From Methylopila sp. 73B (GTDB lineage Bacteria > Pseudomonadota > Alphaproteobacteria > Rhizobiales > Methylopilaceae): a stretch of DNA of 64,000 nt. Every line of letters begins with the position of its first letter. Positions within the stretch are counted from its first letter, which is position 1. Where the stretch lies: assembly GCF_000526315.1 (NCBI RefSeq), contig NZ_JAFV01000001.1, positions 2,728,001-2,792,000 on the forward strand, given 5' to 3'. Below the pieces are notes generated by a model. It searched no databases. It saw only the letters and a list, made by a program, of their open reading frames with translations, and had not been told where the DNA came from. Of this stretch, positions 17,378-27,867 are shown in pieces. A program made the translations under genes and the position numbers.

Positions 17378-18205
17378 ATGCCGCCGACAGATCAACAACT
17401 TTACGAACGCGATCTTCGAACGATCGTTTGGGTTTCGGACGGCAAGGACGGTCGCGACAGCGTCGATGCGGCATTCAACGGTGCAAAATGCGTTGTCCGC
17501 GACGGAGACTTGCGGTATTTAACCTTTAATGACAAATCTGTTTCGGTAGAAAATTTTCTATCCGCAGATCTTTCAAAGCAGGCACGCTATCGTGCCGGTG
17601 TTCGTCTTCAAATAGGACGAGGACAAGATAGATTTAATTTCATGATTCATTACCACTCAATCGAGCCCTTCGACCGCAAGTGCTCTGGAGATTTTCGATC
17701 GTTTCTAGTGGCTCAATATCCTGATGATTACGATGCAATTATCAAAAAACACTTTCTTCGAATCATAGCATCTAAAAACCTTATATTTTCATACAAATTG
17801 CAGCGCGCTCTTGTTCAAAAAAACAACGTCCCTTTGCCGCTCTCTTACCTTAACATGAACGCGGACCATTATCAGTTCTATACAGATGAACATGGAAGGA
17901 GATCCATCGACCATCGCTTCAGCCCTTTTCGGACCGTCGGGCGAAGCGAAGGGTTCAGTGAGGCAATAGGGTCCGAAATGTGGTGCGGACCTAGCTTTTG
18001 GATGCTGACCGAGGCCAACCTTGGCGACATCCGGGCACTTGACGGCGTCGCCGTATCGATCCTGCCGAACGACATCGTCCATATAAAAGCGCATCGTCCG
18101 TTCAGTGTGGGAGATGAGCAAGAGGAACTGGCGACGGAACTTCGCCGCCGCCTGTTCCCCAATACTTACTTTCTCGACGGATACGGAAACGACACTCGCG
18201 CATAA
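17378..18205 (+). CDS. AT-rich orphan gene, unknown function
   Basis: A 275-residue protein I cannot assign. It is soluble, mixed alpha/beta in appearance, without signal peptide or membrane helix; cysteines, WCGPSFWML and a long central charged region (AIIKKHFLRIIASKNL) are the most distinctive parts. GGAAG sits about 6 nt before the ATG. Codon use differs sharply from every neighbour: many A/T third positions and runs such as ATTATCAAAAAACAC, whereas flanking genes are strongly GC-biased at third positions. This suggests recent transfer. No toxin, antitoxin, nuclease or phage motif is visible, and no partner gene is adjacent. Confidence 0.7.
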   Translation: MPPTDQQLYERDLRTIVWVSDGKDGRDSVDAAFNGAKCVVRDGDLRYLTFNDKSVSVENFLSADLSKQARYRAGVRLQIGRGQDRFNFMIHYHSIEPFDRKCSGDFRSFLVAQYPDDYDAIIKKHFLRIIASKNLIFSYKLQRALVQKNNVPLPLSYLNMNADHYQFYTDEHGRRSIDHRFSPFRTVGRSEGFSEAIGSEMWCGPSFWMLTEANLGDIRALDGVAVSILPNDIVHIKAHRPFSVGDEQEELATELRRRLFPNTYFLDGYGNDTRA

Positions 18206-18251
18206 ACAATTTCGCCCCGGCCGTTCCGCAGCCGGAAACCGCGCGAGGCGT

Positions 18252-18545
18252 TCAGCCTTCGTAGCCTTCGATCGCCATGAGATCGATCTCGACCGCGCCG
18301 TCGCGCTTGGCCTTGGCGCGTTGGTACTCGGGCGACTTCCAGCAGGCGACGGCCTGCTCGTAGGACGGGAACTCGATCACGACGTTGCGGGCGCGGGCCT
18401 CGCCCTCGAGGGCTTCCAGCTTGCCGCCGCGCACGAGAAACCGGCCGTCGTACTTGGCGAAGGCCTCGGCGTTGTCGTTGCGGTAGGCGTCGTAGCCGGC
18501 CTGGTCCTTGATGTCGATGCGAACGATCCAATAGCCCTTGGGCAT
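18252..18545 (-). CDS. DUF1330 domain protein
   Basis: A 97-residue protein starting MPKGYWIVRIDIKD, with the ferredoxin-like dimeric alpha/beta-barrel pattern of DUF1330 (FLVRGGKLEALEGE, VVIEFPSYEQAVACW, EYQRAKAKRDG). I used ATG 18545; the longer frame from 18620 overlaps the spacer to pyrF. Function of the family is not established. It is the last gene of the minus-strand series dnaJ, methyltransferase, FMN reductase, pyrF. Confidence 0.88.
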   Translation of the reverse strand: MPKGYWIVRIDIKDQAGYDAYRNDNAEAFAKYDGRFLVRGGKLEALEGEARARNVVIEFPSYEQAVACWKSPEYQRAKAKRDGAVEIDLMAIEGYEG

Positions 18546-18616
18546 GAAATGCGTCTCCTGGCTCCGGCGCGGCGTCTCGCGCGGGGACCGCAGGGATACG
18601 CCGCCGGGCCCGAGAA

Positions 18617-19324
18617 TCAACCCGCCGCGGCGGCGATCTCGGCCACGATGGCCTCGGCGGCCGCGCGGGGATCCTCCGCCGAGAGGATCGGGCGCGCCAC
18701 GACGAGGCGGTCGGCGCCGGCGCGGATCGCCTCGGCCGGCGTCGCGACGCGCTTCTGGTCGCCAGGGGCCGCGCCCACGGGCCGCACGCCGGGCGTCACT
18801 GCGAGGAACGGCGAGGGCGCGATCCGGCGGACGGCGGCCAGATCGGTAGGCGCGCAGATCACGCCGTCGACGCCGGCCTCGCGGGCGTGCCGCACGCGGC
18901 GCGCGACGAGCGCTTCGGGGCCTTCGCGAAAACCGGCTTCCTTCACGTCGGCCGCGTCCCAGGACGTTAGCACCGTGACGCCGAGCACCTTCATCCGCGA
19001 CCCCTCCCGGCCCGCCGCCGCCGCGCGCAGCGTCTGGGGGTATGCGTGCACCGTGAGGATCGCCGCGCCGAGCTTGGCGACCTGCCGCGTCGCCTTCTCC
19101 ACCGTCGCGCCGATGTCGTGGAGCTTGAGATCCACGAACACCTGCTTGCCGGCGCCCGCCAGCCGCTCCGCCAGCACCAGGCCGCCGGCGAAGGAGAGCT
19201 CGTAACCAATCTTGTAGAAGGTCACGGCGTCGCCGAGCCGGGCCACCATGGCCTCGGCGTCCGAGACGGTGGGGAGGTCGAGGCCGACGATCAGCCGGTC
19301 GCGCGGGTCGAGCGTCTCCGTCAC
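18617..19324 (-). CDS. pyrF: Orotidine 5'-phosphate decarboxylase
   Basis: 235 residues with the OMP decarboxylase active-site motif [14 protein letters not shown] (D-x-K-x-x-D) and the C-terminal phosphate-binding region containing PGVRP and [12 protein letters not shown]. It catalyses the last step of UMP synthesis. Its first four bases overlap the stop of the FMN reductase gene (19321-19324), so the two are translationally coupled. Confidence 0.96.
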   Translation of the reverse strand: MTETLDPRDRLIVGLDLPTVSDAEAMVARLGDAVTFYKIGYELSFAGGLVLAERLAGAGKQVFVDLKLHDIGATVEKATRQVAKLGAAILTVHAYPQTLRAAAAGREGSRMKVLGVTVLTSWDAADVKEAGFREGPEALVARRVRHAREAGVDGVICAPTDLAAVRRIAPSPFLAVTPGVRPVGAAPGDQKRVATPAEAIRAGADRLVVARPILSAEDPRAAAEAIVAEIAAAAG

Positions 19325-19902
19325 GCCAGGCGCCCCGCTTCCGTCACGAGCTGCGCCACGACCGACGTCATGAAGTCGGCGGTGCGGGGGTTGGAGAGGC
19401 GGCCGTCGTCGGTGAAGGCTTCCGCGGCATTGCCCACCGACACCATCTCCGGCAGCACCAGCGCGCCGAGCCCGAGCTCCATCATCGCGCGCAGCTGCGT
19501 CAGGCCGCGGTAGCCGCCCATCGCGCCGTTGGTGACCGAGCCAAGCGCGAAGACCTTGGTCTTGAACGCAGGCAGCGGCGGCTTGCCCTCGATGCTGACG
19601 CGGGACATCCAGTCGAAGGCGTTCTTCAACAGCGGCGGGAAGCTGGCGTTGTACTCGGGACTCGCCACGAAGGCGCCATGCTGCGCGAGGAACAGGTCGA
19701 CCAGCGCCCTGGCGGCTTCCGGAACGCCTTCGCGCGCCTGCAGGTCGCCGTCGTAGAGCGGCAGCGGGTAGTCCTTCAGCGAGATGTGCGTGGTCTCCGC
19801 GCCCGCGTCCTGGAGCGCGCGCGCGACCACGGTCGCGAGCTTTTCATTGAGCGACCCCGTGCGGATCGATCCTGCGAGCACGACGATTTTCGGCGCGGCC
19901 AT
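19321..19902 (-). CDS. NAD(P)H-dependent FMN reductase family flavoprotein
   Basis: 193 residues of flavodoxin-like fold: [14 protein letters not shown] binds the FMN phosphate and [18 protein letters not shown] is the characteristic second motif. Members reduce FMN, chromate, azo dyes or quinones. It overlaps pyrF by 4 nt and follows the PmtA-like methyltransferase by about 50 nt. Confidence 0.92.
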   Translation of the reverse strand: MAAPKIVVLAGSIRTGSLNEKLATVVARALQDAGAETTHISLKDYPLPLYDGDLQAREGVPEAARALVDLFLAQHGAFVASPEYNASFPPLLKNAFDWMSRVSIEGKPPLPAFKTKVFALGSVTNGAMGGYRGLTQLRAMMELGLGALVLPEMVSVGNAAEAFTDDGRLSNPRTADFMTSVVAQLVTEAGRLA

Positions 19903-19951
19903 AGCGTCTTCCTTCCAGCGGTCGTGCGTCTAAACGGCGTTGTCGGCAGGA

Positions 19952-20575
19952 TCAGGCCGGGCGGCGGTAGATCCACACCCGCGCCGGCGGCAGGTTCAAC
20001 CACACCCGCGGGGAGCCCGCGGCGGTCGTCTCGCCGATCGCCTCGCGCGGGATCGGCGGCACGACGCCATAGGTGAACTGGATGAACGGCGCGCCGGGGC
20101 GGGACATGTCGAAGCAATCCTCCAGCAGCGCCACGCGCTGGCGGATGGGCTTGGTCAGCAGCGGCAGGCTGCACACCGTCGCCGTCAGCGGCTGCTCCAG
20201 CACGCCGGCGAGCGTCTGGCGCGCGGCGTAGGCGTCGCCCTGCACCACGGTCACGCCGGGAAAACGCTTGCGCAGGAGCGTAACGAACTCGGGGTTGAAC
20301 TCGATCAGCACCAGCCGCTCCGGCGCGACGCCGCGCTCGAGCAGCGCCTCCGTGACGGGGCCGGTGCCGGGGCCGATCTCGAGAACCAGACCCGGCTCGT
20401 CCGGATCGACGTAGCGCGCCATCATGCGCGCAAGGCCCTTGCCCGAGGGACTGACCGCGCCGGTCACGAGCGGCTTGTCGAACCAGGACTTCAGAAACCG
20501 CGCTTCGTCGGCGAGATCGATGCCCTTCGGACGAGCGTCTGCGCGGCGATTGGAGCGCCTTGCGGGCTCAAGCAT
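19952..20575 (-). CDS. SAM-dependent methyltransferase, PmtA-like
   Basis: 207 residues with a Rossmann-type SAM site (LVLEIGPGTGPVTEALL), an acidic second strand (LVLIEFNPEF) and a motif IV region (ATVCSLPLLTKP). N-terminal GAVSPSGKGLARMMARYV is typical of the phosphatidylethanolamine N-methyltransferase (PmtA) / rRNA-dimethyltransferase-like group in Rhizobiales. A role in phosphatidylcholine synthesis is likely but not certain. It follows dnaJ on the same strand with an 87-nt gap. Confidence 0.8.
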   Translation of the reverse strand: MLEPARRSNRRADARPKGIDLADEARFLKSWFDKPLVTGAVSPSGKGLARMMARYVDPDEPGLVLEIGPGTGPVTEALLERGVAPERLVLIEFNPEFVTLLRKRFPGVTVVQGDAYAARQTLAGVLEQPLTATVCSLPLLTKPIRQRVALLEDCFDMSRPGAPFIQFTYGVVPPIPREAIGETTAAGSPRVWLNLPPARVWIYRRPA

Positions 20576-20662
20576 GGACGACGGGGCTCCGGTGACGACA
20601 CGAAGGCGAGACGACGGTCATACGATGATCAGGATCGCGCTTATGTGACAAGCGCCCGAAGG

Positions 20663-21802
20663 TCACGCCCCGCCGAAAAACTCTTTCACCCGCGAAAAGA
20701 ATCCGTTCGACTCTGGATGGTTCGCCTCCGATTCCTCGGCGGCGAAGGCCTCCAGCAGCTCGCGTTGCTTGCGAGAGAGCTTCTGCGGAATCTCGACCAC
20801 CGCCTGGATGTACATGTCGCCGAAATCCTTGGAGCGCAGGATGGGCATGCCCTTGCCGCGCAGGCGGAACTGCATGCCGGACTGGGTGCCCTCGGGAATC
20901 TTCACGCGCGTCCGTCCGCCGTCGATGGTCGGCGCCTCGAAGGATCCGCCGAGCGCCGCCGTCGTCATGGCGATCGGCACGCGGCAGTAGAGATCGGCGC
21001 CGTCGCGCTGGAACAGCGCGTGATCCTCGAGCGAGAGGAAGATGTAGAGGTCGCCCGACGGCCCGCCGCGCAGGCCTGCCTCGCCTTCGCCCGACAAGCG
21101 GATGCGGGTGCCGTCCTCGACGCCCGCCGGAATCGCGACCTCAAGCGTGCGCTCCTTGGTGATGCGGCCGGCGCCGGCGCAGGCGTCGCAGGGGTCGTCG
21201 ATCACCTCGCCCCGGCCCTGGCAGGTCGGGCAGGTCCGCTCCATCAGGAAGAAGCCCTGGCTGGCGCGCACCTTGCCGGCGCCGCCGCAGGTGGCGCACT
21301 GCCGCGGCTTCGAGCCGGGCTTCGCGCCGGTGCCGGAGCAGGCCTCGCAGGCGAGGCTGGTCGGGATGCGGATCTGCGCGGTCTTGCCGGCGAAGGCGTC
21401 CTCGAGCGTGATCGCCATGTTGTAGCGGAGATCGGCGCCGCGCTCGCGCCCGCTACTGGCCCGGCCACGCCCCTGGCCGCCCCCGCCCCCGCCGAAGAAG
21501 GAGTCGAAGATATCGGACATGAAGTCCGACATGTCCGGACCCGCGCCGCGCGGACCGCCGCCGCCCATGCCGCCCTGCTCGAAGGCCGCGTGGCCGAAGC
21601 GGTCGTAGGCCGCCCGCTTGTCCGCGTCCTTCAGGCAGTCGTAGGCCGCGTTGATCTCTTTGAAGTTGGCCTCGGCCGCGTGGTCGCCCGGATTGCGGTC
21701 CGGATGCCAGCGCATCGCGGCCTTGCGATAGGCAACCTTCAGCTCCGCGTCGCTCGCCGTGCGTTCGACCTCGAGAACCTCGTAGAAGTCGCGTTTCGCC
21801 AT
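20663..21802 (-). CDS. dnaJ: Chaperone DnaJ (type I Hsp40)
   Basis: 379 residues from ATG 21802 ([12 protein letters not shown]); the in-frame ATG at 21826 adds eight non-conserved residues. The J-domain HPD is at residues 33-35 ([10 protein letters not shown]). A long Gly/Phe-rich linker follows, then four CxxCxGxG-type zinc repeats ([32 protein letters not shown]) and the C-terminal substrate domains. It stimulates DnaK ATPase and delivers substrates. Unusually, an FkbM methyltransferase gene separates it from dnaK, and it has its own RpoH-like promoter at 21841-21869. Confidence 0.97.
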   Translation of the reverse strand: MAKRDFYEVLEVERTASDAELKVAYRKAAMRWHPDRNPGDHAAEANFKEINAAYDCLKDADKRAAYDRFGHAAFEQGGMGGGGPRGAGPDMSDFMSDIFDSFFGGGGGGQGRGRASSGRERGADLRYNMAITLEDAFAGKTAQIRIPTSLACEACSGTGAKPGSKPRQCATCGGAGKVRASQGFFLMERTCPTCQGRGEVIDDPCDACAGAGRITKERTLEVAIPAGVEDGTRIRLSGEGEAGLRGGPSGDLYIFLSLEDHALFQRDGADLYCRVPIAMTTAALGGSFEAPTIDGGRTRVKIPEGTQSGMQFRLRGKGMPILRSKDFGDMYIQAVVEIPQKLSRKQRELLEAFAAEESEANHPESNGFFSRVKEFFGGA

Positions 21803-21840
21803 TCCGCCACCAGTTTTGGACCGCACCCGACAGGACGGCT

Positions 21841-21869
21841 AGATAAAGTCGTGAAGGTCGACCCGCAAG
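21841..21869 (-). promoter_or_regulatory. RpoH (sigma-32)-like promoter of dnaJ
   Basis: Read on the minus strand, CTTG (21866-21869) is followed after exactly 18 nt by TTTATCT (21841-21847), matching the alphaproteobacterial heat-shock pattern CTTG-N17/18-CYTATnT at all but one position. It lies between the FkbM gene end and the dnaJ start, so dnaJ can be heat-induced independently. The spacing equals that at dnaK and grpE. Confidence 0.7.
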
Positions 21870-21906
21870 AACGCTGCGTTTCGACCGCGAAGAGAACGAC
21901 GCCAGA

Positions 21907-22818
21907 TCAGGCTCCGGCGCCGGGCGCGCGACCGTTGAGCTTGGGCGTCGCTTCGAACATCTCGACCGGGCGCGCCGCGACCACGTTGAGCCGGGTGCGC
22001 GCCGCGATCCGGTAGCCATGGGCGGCGAGCAGCTTGAGCAGCGGCTCGGCCTCCGCCGCGGTGCGCCCGACCTCGACCACCAGCGCGCGCGGCAGCAGAG
22101 CGCCGGGCGCCTGCTCGAACAATCCCGCGAGCGCCTCGAAATCCATGCCCTCGACGTCGATCTTCATGGCGTCGACGGCGACGACTCCGTGCCGCGCCAG
22201 GATCGTCGGGAGCGGCAGCACCTCGACGGCCGCGCCGCGGCCTCGTGCGTCGCTCACCAGACGGACCTCGCCGCGGTTGCGGGCGTGCTCGACCAGGAAG
22301 GCCTCGCCCGGCTCACGCCCGACGGCGGACGGATCGATCGTCACGTCCAGCCCGCTCGCCGCCACGTTGACGGCCAGCCGCGCCCGGTTGGTCGGGTCCG
22401 GCTCAATCGCGATCACCCGCAGACGCCGTCCGGCGCGGCGGGCGGCGGCGGCCAGCGCCAACCCGTAGAAGCCGACGTTCGCGCCGACGTCCACGAAGGT
22501 CGCCTCCGCCTCCGGATCGCCCGCCAGCACCGCGGCTTCAAGCAGACGGCGCTCCTCGGCGTCCCAGAGGTGGGGCGCCAAAAACACGCGCTTTTCCGTC
22601 CGGTTGGTCGCCGGGCGAAGCCGCGCGTGGATCGAGGGAAACACTTCGACGTCGTAGGGGCTCGCGCCGGCCGCGAAGCAGATCCGCCGCAGCAGCGACG
22701 CGAGACGGAGGCCCACCGCGTTGTTCGGAACGCGCGAGCCGAGCGCGCGCAGCGCCTCGACGACGCGCGAGGGACGGTGCGCCCCATAGGGCAGTTCGGT
22801 CTGGACGGAGTCCGTCAT
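21907..22818 (-). CDS. FkbM-family SAM methyltransferase, inserted between dnaK and dnaJ
   Basis: A 303-residue protein with the FkbM methyltransferase pattern: VDVGANVGFYGLALA (SAM-binding motif I, residues 109-123), VIAIEPDPTNRARLAVN (motif II) and MKIDVEGMDFEAL (motif IV/V region). The family O-methylates sugars or small secondary metabolites, or is linked to glycan modification; some members sit in polysaccharide loci. Nothing in it suggests a chaperone substrate. The start at 22818 lies 18 nt after a long hairpin and has only a poor Shine-Dalgarno. It begins 64 nt after dnaK, so read-through from the dnaK promoter is plausible. Confidence 0.88.
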   Translation of the reverse strand: MTDSVQTELPYGAHRPSRVVEALRALGSRVPNNAVGLRLASLLRRICFAAGASPYDVEVFPSIHARLRPATNRTEKRVFLAPHLWDAEERRLLEAAVLAGDPEAEATFVDVGANVGFYGLALAAAARRAGRRLRVIAIEPDPTNRARLAVNVAASGLDVTIDPSAVGREPGEAFLVEHARNRGEVRLVSDARGRGAAVEVLPLPTILARHGVVAVDAMKIDVEGMDFEALAGLFEQAPGALLPRALVVEVGRTAAEAEPLLKLLAAHGYRIAARTRLNVVAARPVEMFEATPKLNGRAPGAGA

Positions 22819-22835
22819 GTGGGGGCGACCGCGAC

Positions 22836-22874
22836 GAGGCGGCCCGCCGTCCGTTACGGACAGCGGACCGCCTC
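22836..22874 (-). terminator. Long hairpin after dnaK (attenuator or RNA-stabilising stem)
   Basis: Arms 22836-22853 and 22857-22874 pair at 16 of 18 positions around a 3-nt loop. It starts 8 nt after the dnaK stop and ends 18 nt before the FkbM start codon. There is no T run on either strand, so a classical terminator is unlikely; it may limit read-through, protect the dnaK mRNA end or hide the FkbM ribosome site. Confidence 0.6.
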
Positions 22875-22882
22875 ACAGTGGA

Positions 22883-24796
<1,914 letters not shown>

Positions 24797-24933
24797 GTGT
24801 CCCATTCCTCTTCTCTAACGCGTTAAGCGGACCAAACCGGCCCCGTAGCGGCCTGACGCGAAACGCTCCGGGCGAGCGCCCTCACGTCCCGTCGGTCCCT
24901 TGAGAATTCCGCGGATTTCGCGGGTCGGCGGGT

Positions 24934-24962
24934 ATATAAGGAGAGGCCCAATAAGCCGCAAG
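24934..24962 (-). promoter_or_regulatory. RpoH (sigma-32)-like promoter of dnaK
   Basis: On the minus strand CTTG (24959-24962) and CTTATAT (24934-24940) are 18 nt apart, a perfect match to the alphaproteobacterial heat-shock consensus CTTG-N17/18-CYTATnT. It predicts a leader of roughly 130 nt before the dnaK start. I see no CIRCE element here. Confidence 0.8.
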
Positions 24963-25070
24963 GCGAGAGATGACGCTGGCGTGAGGGCGCGTTCGGCGCA
25001 GATGCGCGCCCGCGGTTCCCGGGGACGGTGCGCCGCGGCGACCGTCTCCCGCCCGCGCGCGAGCGCGATC

Positions 25071-25916
25071 TCAGTCCAGCCTGGTTTCCCGAAGCTGCGC
25101 GCGGCGGTTGCTGAGGTCGTCCGCGGCCGAGAGCAGCGCCACCTGGCATCCCGCGCTGACGACGCGCGGCGCCTCGCCGGCGGCGAGCGTCAGCGGCGCG
25201 CCGGAGCCGTCGGCCCGCGTCAGCGCCACGCGGCCGGCGCCGGCCGCGACCGAGGTCACCTCGATCCGGTAGTCCGCCCCGCAGATCGGCGTCCGGGCGC
25301 GGTCGGCGAGCGTGATCACCCGGCTGGCGCCGAGCGCCGCGGTCCTCGCCCTTGTCTGCGCGGCGAGTTCGGTCGTCCGCCGCACGCGGTCCAGCATCGA
25401 GCCGGGGGGCGCCGGCTCCGCGGACGGCGCGGCCTGCGGCTCCGGCGTCGGATCGACCTTCGCAGCGGGCGAGGCGGCGGGCCCGCCGGGCGATCCCGGC
25501 AGGTCGATCTTGAGGGCGAGGGCGGCGGTCGGCTGCGCGCCTCCGCCGACGATCGACGGCGTGGCCGGAACGGAGGCGGCGACGGCCGCCGCCGCGCCCT
25601 GGGACGGCGTCTCCTCGACCGGCGCGGACGGCGACGCCCGGGCGACGTCCCTGGCCGGCGCCGGCTCGTCCTTCGGCTTGAGCCAGCCGGTCATGGACTG
25701 GATCAGGTCGTAGGCCACGCTGTCCTTCGGCGCGCTGAGCACCTGCATGGCGGCGGCCCCGAGATAGCCGCCGACCGCGACCACGACGGCGCCGAGGGCG
25801 CCTTTCACCACTTTCCCGAAGGTCCCGCCGCGCGACGACGGCTCGGATGCGCTTTCCTGGCTCGACAAGGCCCTGCCCCGTTTAGGAGGATCGGATCGTT
25901 CCACCCGCATAGTCAT
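25071..25916 (-). CDS. Membrane-anchored protein with Pro/Ala linker, unknown function
   Basis: 281 residues (ATG 25916 or, equally well, 25910). After a charged N-terminus there is one membrane helix (VVKGALGAVVVAVGGYLGAAA), then a long low-complexity Pro/Ala/Ser linker (about residues 70-170), then a C-terminal domain with two cysteines (PICGADYRIEV and SAGCQVALL) that reads as a small beta-rich periplasmic module. The family is not recognised. The topology resembles an inner-membrane protein reaching into the periplasm. It is divergent from alkB; start codons abut. Confidence 0.6.
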   Translation of the reverse strand: MTMRVERSDPPKRGRALSSQESASEPSSRGGTFGKVVKGALGAVVVAVGGYLGAAAMQVLSAPKDSVAYDLIQSMTGWLKPKDEPAPARDVARASPSAPVEETPSQGAAAAVAASVPATPSIVGGGAQPTAALALKIDLPGSPGGPAASPAAKVDPTPEPQAAPSAEPAPPGSMLDRVRRTTELAAQTRARTAALGASRVITLADRARTPICGADYRIEVTSVAAGAGRVALTRADGSGAPLTLAAGEAPRVVSAGCQVALLSAADDLSNRRAQLRETRLD

Positions 25917-26540
25917 ATGATCAGGATCGGGCGACCTCAACCTCCGATGAAGCATCTCCCGGGCTACCTCAACCCTGAGCGTCAAGGCGCCCTTCTCGCT
26001 CTGCTGCGCGCGGCCGTCGCCGAGGCGCCGCTGTTCACGCCGACGATGCCGCGCACGGGCAAGCCCTTCTCGGTGCGGATGACCAACCTCGGCCCGCTCG
26101 GCTGGGTCTCGGACAAGGACCGCGGCTACCGCTACCAGCCGACCCACCCCGTCACCGGCGCGCCCTGGCCCGCGATCCCCGACATGCTGCTGGAGGCATG
26201 GGCCGCGATTGGCGGCTACGACCTGCCCCCGGAGGCCTGCCTGCTGAACTGGTACGAGCCGGGCGCGAAGATGGGCCTACACCAGGACCGCGACGAGCAG
26301 GACCTCGACGCGCCGGTGGTCTCGCTCTCGCTCGGCGACAGCGCCACCTTCCGCATCGGCGGGACGTCGCGCTCGGACCCCACGCGCTCGTTCCGGCTGG
26401 CGTCCGGCGACGCCATGGCGCTCGCGGGCGAGAGCCGCCTCGCCTTCCACGGCGTCGACCGCGTCCTCGCCGGCACCTCCGACCTCCTGCCCCGCGGCGG
26501 CCGCATCAACCTCACGCTCCGCCGCGTCTCTGCGCGGTGA
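25917..26540 (+). CDS. alkB: AlkB, Fe(II)/2-oxoglutarate DNA-repair dioxygenase
   Basis: 207 residues. The iron triad is His122 and Asp124 (MGLHQDRDEQD) plus a later His (LAFHGVDRVL); the 2-oxoglutarate arginines are in GRINLTLRRV, the RxNxTxR signature. NWYEPGAKMG is also family-typical. It oxidatively removes 1-methyladenine and 3-methylcytosine. The ATG at 25917 directly abuts the divergent start at 25916 (shared CATATG); an internal ATG at 25947 (MKHLPGYL) is an alternative that would leave about 30 nt between the genes. Confidence 0.93.
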   Translation: MIRIGRPQPPMKHLPGYLNPERQGALLALLRAAVAEAPLFTPTMPRTGKPFSVRMTNLGPLGWVSDKDRGYRYQPTHPVTGAPWPAIPDMLLEAWAAIGGYDLPPEACLLNWYEPGAKMGLHQDRDEQDLDAPVVSLSLGDSATFRIGGTSRSDPTRSFRLASGDAMALAGESRLAFHGVDRVLAGTSDLLPRGGRINLTLRRVSAR

Positions 26541-26556
26541 AGCGGCTGCCGGCCCC

Positions 26557-27369
26557 TCACCTCAGGATCAGCCGCACGCAATCGTCCGGCGCGCGCCGGC
26601 CCTGCCACTCCCGCGGGTTGCCGAGCGAGACCTCGTGGAACGGCACGCCATCGATCCGACGCTCGGAGCGCAGGTGGAGGTGGCCGGAGACGACCGCGCA
26701 GGCGTTGAACCGGCGGTGCCAGTCGGCGGTCAGGCGCGTGCCGCACCAAGGCGCGAAGCGCGGGATGCGCGGGGCGCGCGCTAGCGCCTCCACCAGCGGC
26801 CAGTGGTTGGCGAGCACCAGCGGGACCCCGTCCGCGGCGGCCTCGGCTAGCCGCGCTTCGGTCGCGGCGCAACGGGCGCGGCACCAAGCGTCGCGGTCGG
26901 GATAGGGGTCGGGCCGCAGCAGGTATTCGTCGGCGCAGCCGACGCCGGTCTCCCGCGCCCAGGCCACGACCTTGGCGCGGGCCACGTCGTCGGGGCGGAA
27001 GCTGTAGTCGTAGAGCGTGAACAGCGGCGCGATCCGCACGGTGCGCCCGCCGAAGGTCTCCACGGGATAGGGATCTTCCGGCGTCAGCACGCCCCGCGCC
27101 CGGCAGAGCGCGACGAAACGCTCGTAGCGCGCGACGCCCCGGAGCGGCGTGCCGGACGGCAACGCCCAGAGCTCGTGGTTGCCCGGCAGCCAGACCAGCC
27201 GCCTGAACTTCGGCTGCAGCGCGTCGAAAGCGAACTGCAGATGCGCCTCGGTTTCGCCGACGTCGCCGGCGAGGATCAGCCAATCGTCCGGCCGCGCGTT
27301 GATCTCGGCCAGCGCCGCCCGGTTCGCCTCGGCCGCGAGGTGGAGGTCGCTGATGGCGTGCAGCTTCAT
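26557..27369 (-). CDS. Calcineurin-like metallophosphoesterase
   Basis: 270 residues with the dimetal motifs in order: AISDLHL (DxH), LILAGDVGET (GDxxE-like), WLPGNHELW (GNHE), ANHWPL and VSGHLHLRS (GHxH). The enzyme hydrolyses phosphodi- or monoesters; the substrate is unknown. It converges with alkB with 16 nt between stop codons. Confidence 0.92.
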   Translation of the reverse strand: MKLHAISDLHLAAEANRAALAEINARPDDWLILAGDVGETEAHLQFAFDALQPKFRRLVWLPGNHELWALPSGTPLRGVARYERFVALCRARGVLTPEDPYPVETFGGRTVRIAPLFTLYDYSFRPDDVARAKVVAWARETGVGCADEYLLRPDPYPDRDAWCRARCAATEARLAEAAADGVPLVLANHWPLVEALARAPRIPRFAPWCGTRLTADWHRRFNACAVVSGHLHLRSERRIDGVPFHEVSLGNPREWQGRRAPDDCVRLILR

Positions 27370-27507
27370 CTCGGGCGTCCTGCGCGCGACGCGGGGCGCG
27401 CGACGAACGGGAGTGTCGTGGGTGGCGTGGGGTTATCAGCACAGGCTGCGCCGACGCGCCAGCCGTAGCGCCGGACGTCAGCTCCGCCCGGAATGCCCGC
27501 CGACATG

Positions 27508-27543
27508 AAAAAGGGACCGGCGCCCGAAGGCCGGCCCCTTTTC
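27508..27543 (-). terminator. Intrinsic terminator of the small Thr-rich secreted protein gene
   Basis: On the minus strand, AAAAGGGGCCGGC and GCCGGTCCCTTTTT form a stem with a short loop (CTTCGGGC), ending in five T residues. It lies 20 nt after the gene's stop. Confidence 0.8.
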
Positions 27544-27561
27544 AACAGCCTCGCGTCGCGC

Positions 27562-27867
27562 TCAGCGCGGAACGACGACCGTCGTGGACGGCGGTTCTTC
27601 GATCGTGGTCGTGGAGGAGCCGCCGCTCGGCTCGGTGGTCTTCGACCGGGTCACCGAACCGTCGGGGTTTTCGGTCTTGGTCTTGGTGGTCCGTTCGATG
27701 CCGTCGTCCTCGACCTTGGTCTTGGACGTGGATTCCGCAGGCGGATCGGTCGTGATGACCGTCGTCTGGGCGAGCGCGGGCGCCCCGGCGAGTCCGACGG
27801 CGAAAGCTGCAGCGGCGCAGACGGCGCTGAGCGGACGGGCGACGGCGTCGATGTCAAAGCTCTTCAT
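27562..27867 (-). CDS. Small secreted Thr/Glu-rich protein
   Basis: 101 residues: a Sec signal (LSAVCAAAAFAVGLAGAPALAQ) then a repetitive Thr/Ser/Lys/Glu segment, with ERTTKTKTENPDGSVTRSKT and TTTIEEPPSTTVVVPR. AGGAGGA lies just before ATG 27867. The PDGS and TKTKT strings resemble small secreted low-complexity proteins common in Rhizobiales. Function unknown. It is followed by a good terminator and is divergent from the DUF2161 gene, with 234 nt between; I see no clear promoter there. Confidence 0.7.
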   Translation of the reverse strand: MKSFDIDAVARPLSAVCAAAAFAVGLAGAPALAQTTVITTDPPAESTSKTKVEDDGIERTTKTKTENPDGSVTRSKTTEPSGGSSTTTIEEPPSTTVVVPR

